In this document: piece by piece, positions 8,008-15,047 of the stretch | Layout: every line of letters begins with the position of its first letter | Numbering within the stretch: the first letter of the stretch is position 1 | Translations under genes and position numbers: made by a program | The notes under the pieces: generated by a model | The model's input: the letters and a program-made list of their open reading frames with translations, nothing else | The model's database searches: none | What the model was told of the DNA's origin: nothing | Source: Limiplasma sp048370855 | Lineage (GTDB): Bacteria > Bacillota > Clostridia > Christensenellales > Aristaeellaceae | Assembly (NCBI GenBank): GCA_048370855.1 | Contig: DBGEOK010000061.1 | Location: 1-19,038 of the forward strand | Direction of reading: 5' to 3' | DNA: 19,038 bases

Positions 8008-8911
8008 GCCGCTCACGCCGATGCGCACGGCGGGCAGCGGAAGCGCCCGTTGGTGCATCGCGCGGCGGGGCGGGCAGCGTTTTTTTCTGAAGGAGTTTCT
8101 ATCGCCGGTATATCCGGCGGGGGATGCCGCCGGCGAGCTCGCGGCCAAGCAGCGGGAACGCTGCGAGCGCTTTGAGGAACGCAAGCGCCGGCTTTATGCC
8201 GCGCTATCCTGCGTGTTGGGGGACACGCTGGTCAACGTGCTGGATTTTTTTCGCTTTGAGCGGCGCTATTACGCCGTAAGCGAGGAGGTGCCCGAGGCGA
8301 GCGTTACGGGGGACGGCGCCGCGGGGCTTGGCCTCCGGGAGCGGCGCGAAATCCTCTACGACCTGGCACAGTGCCTTCTCAGGCTTCATATTCAGGGCGT
8401 GGTGCACGCGGACCTGAAACCGGAGCACGTGCTGCTGCTCAAGCGCCCGGACGGCTGGCATGTTCGCCTGATCGACCTGGATAGCGGTTTCCTGGCCGAG
8501 GACCCGCCGCGAAGCGAGCGCGAAATGGAAGGGGACCCCGTTTACCTGGCGCCCGAGGCGTTTCTGCGCATGACCGGGAGGCCGGCGGAGCTGGGCGCGC
8601 GGCTGGATACATTCGCCTTTGGAGCGGTTTTCCACCGGCTATGGACGGGAAAGCTCCCCGCGTTTGACAAGGATAAATATACGTATCTTTATGAGGCGGC
8701 GCTTGACGACGGTGAAATCCGGCTTTCAGCGGAGCTGCCGCCGGCGTACCGTATGGCCGTGCGCCGGACGCTCCATCGAGATCCGCGGAGGCGTCCGGAC
8801 GATGCCGAGCTGGTTCAACTGCTGACGGCTCCTTACCGGGAGGAGGAGCGGCAGCCGGCGCGGATTACAAAGCCGCTCAACGGGTTAAGCCGTTTTATGA
8901 AAAACATGTGA
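7982..8911 (+). CDS. Ser/Thr protein kinase-like protein with atypical catalytic residues
   Basis: A 309-residue eukaryotic-like protein kinase fold without membrane helix, PASTA repeats or other extra domain. Visible motifs: glycine-rich loop AGSGSARW (17-24), the ATP-binding lysine K37 in FFLKEFL, catalytic loop VVHADLKPEHVLL (140-152) with catalytic D144, LIDLD (163-167) at the DFG position with D165, EGDPVYLAPE (183-192) as activation-loop end, and DTFAFGAVFHRLWTG (209-223) as helix F. Two deviations stand out: the metal-binding asparagine after DLKP is histidine (H149), and DFG reads DLD. K, both D and APE remain, so activity is possible but uncertain. The gene overlaps the phosphatase gene and ends the VWA-PP2C-kinase unit; a terminator follows about 130 bases later. 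Confidence 0.88.
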   Translation: MNTRIGEYEPLTPMRTAGSGSARWCIARRGGQRFFLKEFLSPVYPAGDAAGELAAKQRERCERFEERKRRLYAALSCVLGDTLVNVLDFFRFERRYYAVSEEVPEASVTGDGAAGLGLRERREILYDLAQCLLRLHIQGVVHADLKPEHVLLLKRPDGWHVRLIDLDSGFLAEDPPRSEREMEGDPVYLAPEAFLRMTGRPAELGARLDTFAFGAVFHRLWTGKLPAFDKDKYTYLYEAALDDGEIRLSAELPPAYRMAVRRTLHRDPRRRPDDAELVQLLTAPYREEERQPARITKPLNGLSRFMKNM

Positions 8912-9039
8912 TTTACGAACCGCTGACCGGGCCGGCGGCGCGGCTTCGCGCCCTTTGGAGGGCTGCCTGGAGAAAAGCGGGAAAAAGCTCCGCCTCCTGC
9001 GGACGAAATGCCCCCGGCAGGGACGAAAAGGACTGTGGG

Positions 9040-9066
9040 AGCGGGCTTTTTCCGCGCGCTTTTTTT
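9040..9066 (+). terminator. Intrinsic terminator after the triad operon
   Basis: AGCGGGC and GCGCGCT form a 7-position stem with one G-G mismatch around a seven-base loop, followed by seven T residues. It lies about 130 bases after the kinase stop. Confidence 0.6.
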
Positions 9067-9185
9067 GGATTGCCCGTATGGCTGGAGGGGCCGTTTATCA
9101 TAGGCCGGCCCGCCAAAACCGCAATAAGCGGGCGTTTTGGAATGGCAATACAGACGCTGAAGCACAGGATATCTGCCGATAGGGT

Positions 9186-9205
9186 ATGGACATTTCTTTG
9201 TCCAT
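9186..9205. repeat. Perfect 7-bp inverted repeat upstream of the solute-binding gene
   Basis: ATGGACA and TGTCCAT flank a six-base spacer, TTTCTT. It is placed about 80 bases before the start of the solute-binding protein gene. It could be an operator for a dimeric regulator or an RNA hairpin in the leader. There is no T run after it. Confidence 0.5.
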
Positions 9206-9283
9206 GCGTGACGATCATGGCGCTTGTTGCGTCTAAAAGGATAGACGGGCCGCTTGCCCGAAATCAAACAAGGGGATGACGGC

Positions 9284-10684
9284 ATGCAGAAAAATCGGGC
9301 CTTTTTGATCGCTGCGGCGGCATTCATCTTGCTGGCGTTTTGGAACGCTTGCACGGCGGAAACGCTCAGCGTACAAGGGCTTTGGGAGAAAACTGAAACC
9401 AATCAAGGTACGCGAACCGAAACCAAATGGCACGGCGACTTTCAATCCGCTCATGCGGGAGTTCAGCTTCTGGCGACCCATCGAACGGTCTATAAATCAA
9501 CAAAAGCGCTGTGCAAGGCGCTGGGCGGTCGGTTTCACTATGATGTATTCGTCGTTGAGTCCGCGGCGCATGATTTAGAACAAGTGATGTCCACGCAAAT
9601 GTGCGCGGATTTATCCAAGAATGAGGCCGTCAAGGAACAGACGGAACGGATGCACGGGGTTTTTGCCGCTGGAATGGGTCGGGGCAACGCCCTTTACGGC
9701 GTCCCCATTTGGGTAACGCCAAGGCGCATGCTTTGTTATAACAAAGAAGCGTGGACGCTGGCGGGGCTGGGCCAACAGGACATACCCGATTCCTTTGATA
9801 GCTTCCTGCGTTTTCTTGAAAAATGGGTGGAACAAATGAAAGCTGCTCCCATAGCGGATATCTGTGTGATGATTGGATGCAAGGACGCCGGCGAGGCTGC
9901 CTATACGCGATGGCTGCTGGAGCTTCTGGTGTATGGCCAATATCATCAATGCGTTTATACAGGAAAGGCGGTCAGCTTTGATACGCCCGATTTTGTGCAT
10001 GCGTTGGAGAGGATTCAAAAAGTAGGCGCCGACTTGTATCGCTATGGGAACGCTGGCGAGCATTCCTTGTTTTGGGATGTGTCCGGGGACGTTTCAACCC
10101 TCGGGCAATGGATTCCACTCAGACTCACATCTGACGAGGACGCCATCCTTCCTGTGGATGTTTCCTTCTTATGCGTCTATGAGCAGAGCAAAAATAAACT
10201 GCTTGCGATGGACGCGGTACAGGCCTACCTGGATTCGATATGCCGCTACGAACCGGATGGGGAAATCGTCTCAGAGGACGATCAACGGCTGAATATTGCA
10301 AAGGCGTTGCTGTTCAGCGATTTTGAGGGCCCTGTGCAATTGCCGCAATATCAGTACATGGTTACGGTCAGGACGGATATCCTTGCCAGGAAGGAAGCCG
10401 CGCTGGCAGACGACTCGCTTTCCGAAGCGGAACGGAAAAAGGCGGAAGAACAGGCGGAATTTGCGAGGCAAACCCTGGCCGAGCAGCTAGCCGATCCCTA
10501 TATCCTGACGGAGGAGGAAATGCTGGCCTATCGGCAGAGGATACCGAATTTTGCGGTCACAAAGCCCATGCCGTTTGATCTTGGATCAACGGCGGTGCGC
10601 AAACGATCGGATCAATTCCTTAACGAGCAAATCACGGCACAGGAATTTGCCCAAAAGATCGAAGCGTTGGCGGTCGCCGAATAG
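9284..10684 (+). CDS. Extracellular solute-binding-like protein (ABC transporter family 1 type)
   Basis: A 466-residue exported protein. The N-terminus is a signal peptide (charged MQKNR, then a hydrophobic stretch to about 20) ending in FWNAC, a poor lipobox; cleavage after ACTA is an alternative. The segment ALYGVPIWVTPRRMLCYNKEAWTLAGL followed by IPDSFDSFLRFLEKW closely resembles the hinge region of sugar-type solute-binding proteins. The C-terminal third is less familiar, with a charged helical stretch (DDSLSEAERKKAEEQAEFAR). The ATG at 9284 follows AAGGGGA at about 8-base spacing. No permease or ATPase gene is adjacent, so it is an orphan here. Base and codon use is visibly more AT-rich than in the neighbours, suggesting recent acquisition or a different expression history. 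The ligand cannot be told. Confidence 0.75.
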   Translation: MQKNRAFLIAAAAFILLAFWNACTAETLSVQGLWEKTETNQGTRTETKWHGDFQSAHAGVQLLATHRTVYKSTKALCKALGGRFHYDVFVVESAAHDLEQVMSTQMCADLSKNEAVKEQTERMHGVFAAGMGRGNALYGVPIWVTPRRMLCYNKEAWTLAGLGQQDIPDSFDSFLRFLEKWVEQMKAAPIADICVMIGCKDAGEAAYTRWLLELLVYGQYHQCVYTGKAVSFDTPDFVHALERIQKVGADLYRYGNAGEHSLFWDVSGDVSTLGQWIPLRLTSDEDAILPVDVSFLCVYEQSKNKLLAMDAVQAYLDSICRYEPDGEIVSEDDQRLNIAKALLFSDFEGPVQLPQYQYMVTVRTDILARKEAALADDSLSEAERKKAEEQAEFARQTLAEQLADPYILTEEEMLAYRQRIPNFAVTKPMPFDLGSTAVRKRSDQFLNEQITAQEFAQKIEALAVAE

Positions 10685-10922
10685 ATAACAGGAAACTACG
10701 GATAATGAAAGATTCCATAAAGAAAGAAATGGCTATGCCGCATATGCCTTTTGCTACGCCGCGGCCAAAGCCGGCGCGAACAACAGCGGCATGCTCGCCA
10801 GGGAAAGGCGCCGTAAAATGAGAAGGTTCCGCCGTGACGGCTTGACGCTCGTCGCGGAAAAACGCGCGCCGCTCCCGAACGCGCCGGGCTGCTTGCGTAA
10901 ACGGGGCCGGATGCGCGCCCAT
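10632..10922 (-). CDS. Doubtful small ORF or gene remnant with a perfect Shine-Dalgarno after pilT
   Basis: Eleven bases beyond the PilT stop, the minus strand shows TAAGGAGGA with 8-base spacing to an ATG at 10922, a textbook initiation site continuing the pilus operon. The frame it opens (96 residues, MGAHPAPFTQAARRVRE...) resembles nothing I know, is arginine-rich like a random GC-rich frame, and overlaps the 3' end of the opposite solute-binding gene by 53 bases. Another frame over about 10920-10755 ends in a hydrophobic run but has no start. Either the initiation site is a leftover of a gene lost or frameshifted where the AT-richer neighbour now sits, or a short unknown peptide is made. 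Low confidence that this exact frame is real. Confidence 0.25.
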   Translation of the reverse strand: MGAHPAPFTQAARRVRERRAFFRDERQAVTAEPSHFTAPFPGEHAAVVRAGFGRGVAKGICGIAISFFMESFIIRSFLLSIRRPPTLRSFGQIPVP

Positions 10923-10930
10923 GCGGGTGT

Positions 10931-10939
10931 TCCTCCTTA
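10931..10939 (-). promoter_or_regulatory. Strong orphan ribosome binding site downstream of pilT
   Basis: TAAGGAGGA on the minus strand lies 8 bases ahead of the ATG at 10922. It is as strong as any in the window but leads into a frame that does not look like a protein. Confidence 0.5.
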
Positions 10940-10949
10940 TACGCGGCTG

Positions 10950-12017
10950 TCAAAGGCGCTTGGCCAGCACCTCGGGGTTGATGGCGTAAAGCAGCGCGTT
11001 TTGGCGGGTGATTTTCCCCTCGCGGTACAGCCGCAGGATATCGCTGTCCATCGTGACCATGCCTTGCGACGCGCCCGCGTAAATCACGTTATCCATCTGA
11101 TGGGTCTTGCCCTCCCGAATCATGTTGGAGATGGCGTTATCCACCACCATGATTTCAAACGCTGGAACCAGCTCCCCGCTTGTGGAGGGGATGAGCTGCT
11201 GGCTTACCACCGCCTGAAGCACCAAAGAGAGCTGCATGCGCACCTGGGCCTGCTGCGCAGCGGGGAAGGAATCGATGATGCGGTCCACGGTTTTGCTCGC
11301 GCCCACGGTGTGCAGGGTTGACAGGAGCAAATGCCCGGTTTCCGCGGCGGTCAGCGCCGTTTGAATGGTTTCAAAATCGCGCATTTCCCCCAGAAGGATC
11401 ACGTCCGGAGCCTGGCGCAATGCGCTGCGCAGAGCATAAGCGAAGCTTTTGGTATCGTTCATGATCTCGCGCTGCGTCACCAGGCAGCCTTTATGCGGAT
11501 GGATGAATTCGATGGGGTCCTCCAGGGTGATGATGTGCCCCGTCGTCGTGGTGTTGATGCGGTCGATGATGCAGCTCAGCGTGGTGCTTTTGCCGCTGCC
11601 TGCGGGGCCTGTTACCAGCACCATGCCGCGCCGCTTCGCGCTTAACCCCAGCACGGTCTCCGGAATCCCCAGCGCGGCGGCGTCCGGAAGCTCGAAGGGA
11701 ACCGCCCGGAGCACGGCGGCCAGCGTGCCGCGCTGCTTGAAGGCGTTGCACCGGAAACGGCCGATTCGCGCCAGGCCAAAGGAAAAATCATCGTCGCCTT
11801 CGTCGCGCAGACGATCCATTTCACGGCCGGAGGCCAAAGCGTAAATTTGCCGCAGCAGCTCTCCGCACTCGCCGGTGCCCAGCTTGCTGTCCGTCAGCGG
11901 GCGCATGACGTCGTTGATTTTGGTGGTGACGGGCGCGCCGGGGATGATATATACATCCGACCCGCCGGAGGCAAGGGTTTTTTCCAATAGGGCCTGAAGC
12001 TCGAACTGCGCGTCCAT
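10950..12017 (-). CDS. pilT: PilT-type type IV pilus ATPase
   Basis: A 355-residue cytoplasmic hexameric ATPase of the secretion superfamily; PilT proteins power pilus retraction. Motifs: N-terminal PAS-like part with GSDVYIIPGAP (19-29), Walker A GPAGSGKST (137-145), Asp box TLEDPIE (164-170), the PilT-typical TQRE followed by SFAYALRSALRQAPD (181-205), Walker B ILLGEMRD (207-214), His box TGHLLLSTLHT (227-237), and ISNMIREGKTHQ, equivalent to the AIRNLIRE retraction motif of PilT. PilB-type zinc-binding cysteines are absent. Its ATG follows the preceding stop by one base, so it is the last clear gene of the operon. It is the only motor gene seen in the window, which is unusual, since PilT normally antagonises a PilB extension motor. 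Confidence 0.93.
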   Translation of the reverse strand: MDAQFELQALLEKTLASGGSDVYIIPGAPVTTKINDVMRPLTDSKLGTGECGELLRQIYALASGREMDRLRDEGDDDFSFGLARIGRFRCNAFKQRGTLAAVLRAVPFELPDAAALGIPETVLGLSAKRRGMVLVTGPAGSGKSTTLSCIIDRINTTTTGHIITLEDPIEFIHPHKGCLVTQREIMNDTKSFAYALRSALRQAPDVILLGEMRDFETIQTALTAAETGHLLLSTLHTVGASKTVDRIIDSFPAAQQAQVRMQLSLVLQAVVSQQLIPSTSGELVPAFEIMVVDNAISNMIREGKTHQMDNVIYAGASQGMVTMDSDILRLYREGKITRQNALLYAINPEVLAKRL

Positions 12018-12018
12018 A

Positions 12019-12495
12019 TCATTCCCCCATCAATGTTAAGGTTTGAGGCTCTTCCTGAACGCCGGCGTCGTATGCCGCGTGCCCGGTCAGCTTGTAGCGG
12101 GGCCCGTCCCCGTTAAGCGCCTGCCCTTGCGCGCTGATCGCGCGGCTTCCGCCCGCGGCTTCCGTTATGCTGAAAGACAGCCCGCCGTCCTCTGCGCGCC
12201 ATTCAACGCCCTGGAGCCCAAGGGCGGAAAACCAATCCGGGTCAAGCTCCTCGCCGGGATGGGATTGGCGGTACTCCAGCACGGCCTCGTCAATCGACGC
12301 GAGCTTGCGCTGAATGACTGCCGCCGCCTCATAATAGGCGGCGCTCATCTCCACGTTTCGCAGGGTGAGCGCCTCGGTGTCGCGGGCGCTGCCGAAGGCC
12401 AGTAGCGACAGCGCCGCCATCGCCAGCACAACCAGGATCATCAGCACCGAGGACGCGCCTACGCCTACACGGTAATCGGGTCGGTTCCTGTTCAT
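12019..12495 (-). CDS. Small membrane-anchored pilin-like protein (fourth of four)
   Basis: A 158-residue protein of unknown family. A short basic N-terminus (MNRNRPDYRVGVGAS) leads into one hydrophobic helix (about 17-35), then an amphipathic region (TEALTLRNVEMSAAYYEAAAVIQRKLASIDEAV) and a small beta-rich C-terminal domain. This is the shape of a minor pilin or PilX-like assembly protein, but no canonical G/FTLIE cleavage site is present and the helix lacks the glutamate at position 5. The start is ATG 12495, one base overlapped with the preceding stop (TGATG), with GGGAGG about 7 bases before it; a GTG at 12498 is also possible. Position between pilin-like genes and pilT supports a role in the same machine. 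I do not recognise a named family. Confidence 0.82.
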   Translation of the reverse strand: MNRNRPDYRVGVGASSVLMILVVLAMAALSLLAFGSARDTEALTLRNVEMSAAYYEAAAVIQRKLASIDEAVLEYRQSHPGEELDPDWFSALGLQGVEWRAEDGGLSFSITEAAGGSRAISAQGQALNGDGPRYKLTGHAAYDAGVQEEPQTLTLMGE

Positions 12496-12971
12496 CACGG
12501 CCCCTCCCTTTCCGCCATGCTTATGCCCGCCGTGAAGAGGCCGTCGCTCAGTCCGCCCGCGGCAATGGGTTCCGCCTCCGGCGCCTCAGGCAGGTAATAG
12601 GCGCTGGGCAGGGAAAACAGCTCGCGCTCTCCCTGCCGGGCCGTCAGGTTCGCGGTTATCAACTGGCCCGCGGGCTGCTGGAGCCGGTGGAGCGATACAT
12701 AGAGGTCGTAGCCGGCTTCATCGCACAGAATATAAATCCCATTTTCCCCCATAAAGCCAAGCTCGGTCAACGCGGCGTCCGGTTCCGGCTCGCGGCATAG
12801 GCGCTCCGCCACATCCTCCGCCGCCATCAGCGCGCCGTAGAGAACCCGGCTGTCGGCCGCCTTGCGCTGCGCCCCGGCGAATACCTGGACCACCGCTACC
12901 TGGGACAGCGAAAAGAACAGCAGGACGATTACCAGCTCGATGAGCAGCATGTTTCCTTTGTAGTTTTTCAT
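12495..12971 (-). CDS. Prepilin-like protein (third of four)
   Basis: A 158-residue protein with the most pilin-like N-terminus of the set: MKNYKGNMLLIELVIVLLFFSLSQVAV, a short basic leader, a glycine, and a hydrophobic helix containing a glutamate. The glutamate is the sixth residue after the glycine, one later than the canonical fifth, so processing by a prepilin peptidase may be shifted or inefficient. The rest has helical AADSRVLYGALMAAEDVAERLC and a small globular domain with GIYILCDEAGYDLYVSL. The ATG at 12971 overlaps the previous stop as ATGA, with GGAGG about 10 bases upstream; the downstream gene overlaps by one base. Function is probably as a minor pilin or pseudopilin. Its length fits minor pilins. 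Confidence 0.84.
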   Translation of the reverse strand: MKNYKGNMLLIELVIVLLFFSLSQVAVVQVFAGAQRKAADSRVLYGALMAAEDVAERLCREPEPDAALTELGFMGENGIYILCDEAGYDLYVSLHRLQQPAGQLITANLTARQGERELFSLPSAYYLPEAPEAEPIAAGGLSDGLFTAGISMAEREGP

Positions 12972-13585
12972 GGGGCAATCGCCTCCAAATCCGGCTCAAA
13001 GGCGTCCGCGGGGCGGCTCCCGGCTTCGCCGCCCGCCGCTTGGCCGCGTCCGCGCGGGGAGGGAACGGCGGGCTCCCGCTCCGTCCCGTCCGCACGCAGC
13101 GCCATGCGGGCGCTCAGCGTAGCGCCGTCCTCCTGACGGATTTCCGCCGCCAGCAGCCATGGGGATTCCATGCGCAGGGAGAGGGACTGGAGCGGCGCCA
13201 GTGCTTCGCCCAGCTCGGGGTCAAAGGCTTCCTCCGCGGCGCAGAAATACTCGCACAGGCTGCCGCCGTAGCAGTAAACGCGCGTTTCGTACTCCTCGCC
13301 GCCGAGGGTTTCCCGCAGATAAAGCACATCCCTGCCGCCCAGGCTGTCAACCGCCACGCCGCCCGCGCGGTCGGAGGCGCGCACCTTGTTGCGAAGATAG
13401 CTCAGGACAATCTGTCCCTCGCTGTTGCCTGTGGAGGCCTCGTACACGTTGCGGTACGCGCTGATGCTCACCAGCGTCAGCGTGGCGGCCAGGACGGCGA
13501 ACAATCCAATCAGGCAAAAGATGAAGAAGCCGGATACGGCATGGCCGCGCCCGGCCCCGCCGCCCTTTCGGGACGCTTTAGTCAC
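12968..13585 (-). CDS. Membrane-anchored pilin-like protein, possibly DUF4860-type (second of four)
   Basis: A 205-residue protein with a basic, glycine-rich start, one hydrophobic helix (about 18-40: VSGFFIFCLIGLFAVLAATLTL), then a conserved-looking domain: EGQIVLSYLRNKVRASD, GRDVLYLRETLGGEEYETRVYCYGGSLCEYF. That block reminds me of the DUF4860 proteins encoded in Clostridia pilus loci; I could not verify this. The last 45 residues are a low-complexity proline/glycine/alanine tail. The start is a GTG at 13585, chosen because GGGAGG (13594-13599) is 8 bases upstream; an earlier GTG at 13594 touches that site. It overlaps the previous gene by 8 bases and the next by an ATGA. No canonical prepilin site is present. 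Probably a minor pilin-type envelope protein. Confidence 0.82.
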   Translation of the reverse strand: MTKASRKGGGAGRGHAVSGFFIFCLIGLFAVLAATLTLVSISAYRNVYEASTGNSEGQIVLSYLRNKVRASDRAGGVAVDSLGGRDVLYLRETLGGEEYETRVYCYGGSLCEYFCAAEEAFDPELGEALAPLQSLSLRMESPWLLAAEIRQEDGATLSARMALRADGTEREPAVPSPRGRGQAAGGEAGSRPADAFEPDLEAIAP

Positions 13586-13913
13586 GCTCGCCACCTCCCA
13601 CCGTCAGCACTCGGATATCGGGCAGCAGATTGGATGCGAACGAGGTAATGGACACGATGTAACGGTCCTGGTTATAGCTAAGCCCGTAATGGTCGCAAAG
13701 CTCCTGCGCGCCGGAGGGGTAGCGCCCCTCCACGGCATAGCAGAGCATCGCGGCCCGGCGCACGGCGCCCTCAAGGGCCTCGGCCTGCTCCCGCCCGCTG
13801 CGGGCCCCGACCTGGGATAGCCCCACCCACAGCGCCGCGAGCAGCACAAGAAAAGCAAGGGCCGTCACCAAAAGCCCCCGCGCGACGCGCCGCCTGCCCG
13901 CCAACCTTTCCAA
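13578..13913 (-). CDS. Small membrane-anchored pilin-like protein (first of four)
   Basis: A 111-residue protein with a basic N-terminus (MERLAGRRRVARG), a single hydrophobic helix (about 14-33) and a short domain containing EALEGAVRRAAMLCYAVEGRYPSGAQELCDHYGLSYNQDRYIVSI and SNLLPDIRVL. The helix-then-YPS pattern is common in short type IV pilins, where helix 1 is followed by a sequence with small residues and a proline. No prepilin peptidase motif is visible. The start is a TTG at 13913, 9 bases after the GGAGG within 13921-13930; a TTG further upstream at 13949 lies ahead of that site. It follows the PilC gene by 64 bases and overlaps the next gene. Family not recognised; confidence in coding status comes from operon context and coherent codon frame. 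Confidence 0.78.
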   Translation of the reverse strand: MERLAGRRRVARGLLVTALAFLVLLAALWVGLSQVGARSGREQAEALEGAVRRAAMLCYAVEGRYPSGAQELCDHYGLSYNQDRYIVSITSFASNLLPDIRVLTVGGGERD

Positions 13914-13920
13914 TAGCCGT

Positions 13921-13930
13921 CCCCTCCTTT
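13921..13930 (-). promoter_or_regulatory. Ribosome binding site deciding a TTG start of the first pilin-like gene
   Basis: AAAGGAGGGG on the minus strand is correctly spaced for the TTG at 13913 but lies downstream of the longer frame's TTG at 13949, which therefore is not the start. Confidence 0.6.
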
Positions 13931-13977
13931 CGGCTTGCACCCGCTTCAATCAGGGGGTGCGCCGCTGCGTTGCCGCG

Positions 13978-15018
13978 TCAGGCCATACTGCCCATGATGC
14001 TGAGCAGCGGCAGCATGACCGCCAGCAGGATCGCGCCGATGATGACGGACATCAGCGCCACCAGCGAAGGCTCGATCATCGACACCAGATGGCTGACCTG
14101 GTCATCTGTTTCTTCCTCATAAAGCGAGGCAAGCTTGCTCATTACACGGTCAACCTGCCCGGCGCGGAACCCCACGCCGATCATGCGGCAATGGAGCGGC
14201 TCGAACAGGCCGATCTTTTCCACCGCCTGGGGAAAAGGAACGCCTTGCGCCATATGGGCCCGGCATTCCCGAACCCGGCGGAGCATATCCTCGTCGGCAA
14301 ACAGGCCCTCGATCAGCTCCAGGCTTTCATCCAGCGGATAGCCGCTTTTCATCATCATGGAAAGCGTGGAGGCGAAGCGGCCGGCTAAGAGCTTGCGGTT
14401 CAGCCGCCCAAGGGGGGAGAGAAGCCGGAACAGAAGCCTGCGCACGCGGCCGGACGCGTCAAAGCGGAGCAGCAAAAGCAGCGCCAGCACCAGCAGGATG
14501 AACACGCCCGCCACAATCAGCGTGCCCTTGCCAATGCCGACGGCCATGCCCATCAGCGGCGAGGAGGCGGAGGTAAGGCCAAGGCCGGCAAACACATCCT
14601 CAAAAATAGGCAGCACCTGAAGCAGCAGCACGGCGATGAGCACCGCCATCATGCCGATCAGCAGCAGCGGGTAGAGCACCGCGTTCTGAATGGCGCGGCG
14701 GGTTTTGGCCTCGCGGTCGTAATAGACGGATAATTCCTCCATCACGCTTTCCAGCTCGCCCGTCCTTTCGCCGATGCGCGCCATTTCCATCAGGTAGCCG
14801 GGGAAAACCCCGGCGGCCTTCAGGCCCTCGTACAGGCTGCCGGTTTCGGTCACGGCGGCGTCCATGGCGGTAAAGCGCGCGGCGTAGCGGGAGCCGGCGT
14901 AATTTTCGCACAGCGCCTCCACGCCGTCGTGCATGGGCAGCCCGGCGCGCAGAATCAATGCGATCTGCTCGCACAGTACGGAGAGCTCCTCGTTGCTCAG
15001 GAAGCTTTTGCGATTCAT
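13978..15018 (-). CDS. pilC: PilC/GspF-type inner membrane platform protein
   Basis: A 346-residue polytopic membrane protein, the platform on which pilin subunits are assembled by the motor ATPase. It has two related GspF domains in tandem. The first begins SNEELSVLCEQIALILRAGLPMHDGVEAL and includes ARIGERTGELESVMEELSVYYDREAKTRRAIQNAVLYPLLLI. The second begins LAGRFASTLSMMMKSGYPLDESLELI with FRAGQVDRVMSKLASLYEEETDDQVSHLVSMIEPSLVALMSVIIGAILLAVMLPLLSIMG. Membrane helices lie after each domain and in the middle (about 175-205). The ATG at 15018 follows GGAGGAGG at about 8-base spacing; the much longer open frame upstream overlaps the transglutaminase gene and is not used. It is somewhat shorter than the usual 400-residue PilC, mostly at the N-terminus. 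Confidence 0.93.
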   Translation of the reverse strand: MNRKSFLSNEELSVLCEQIALILRAGLPMHDGVEALCENYAGSRYAARFTAMDAAVTETGSLYEGLKAAGVFPGYLMEMARIGERTGELESVMEELSVYYDREAKTRRAIQNAVLYPLLLIGMMAVLIAVLLLQVLPIFEDVFAGLGLTSASSPLMGMAVGIGKGTLIVAGVFILLVLALLLLLRFDASGRVRRLLFRLLSPLGRLNRKLLAGRFASTLSMMMKSGYPLDESLELIEGLFADEDMLRRVRECRAHMAQGVPFPQAVEKIGLFEPLHCRMIGVGFRAGQVDRVMSKLASLYEEETDDQVSHLVSMIEPSLVALMSVIIGAILLAVMLPLLSIMGSMA

Positions 15019-15047
15019 AGGGCGTCCTCCTCCAATTTGAAAGGCGT

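Larger units (their letters stand above)
8912..9283. other. 372-base intergenic stretch with terminator and inverted repeats
   Basis: No convincing gene is present; open frames here have no ribosome binding site and no recognisable protein. Apart from the terminator at 9040-9066 and the perfect inverted repeat at 9186-9205, there is a bulged repeat at 9113-9140 (CCAAAAC with GTTTTGG, plus an inner CGC/GCG). I could not fix a clear promoter for the following gene. Confidence 0.6.

Noticed and set aside
8908..9279. Plus-strand frame of 123 codons after the kinase gene
   Set aside because: It has no ribosome binding site, runs through a terminator hairpin and has no protein-like pattern.
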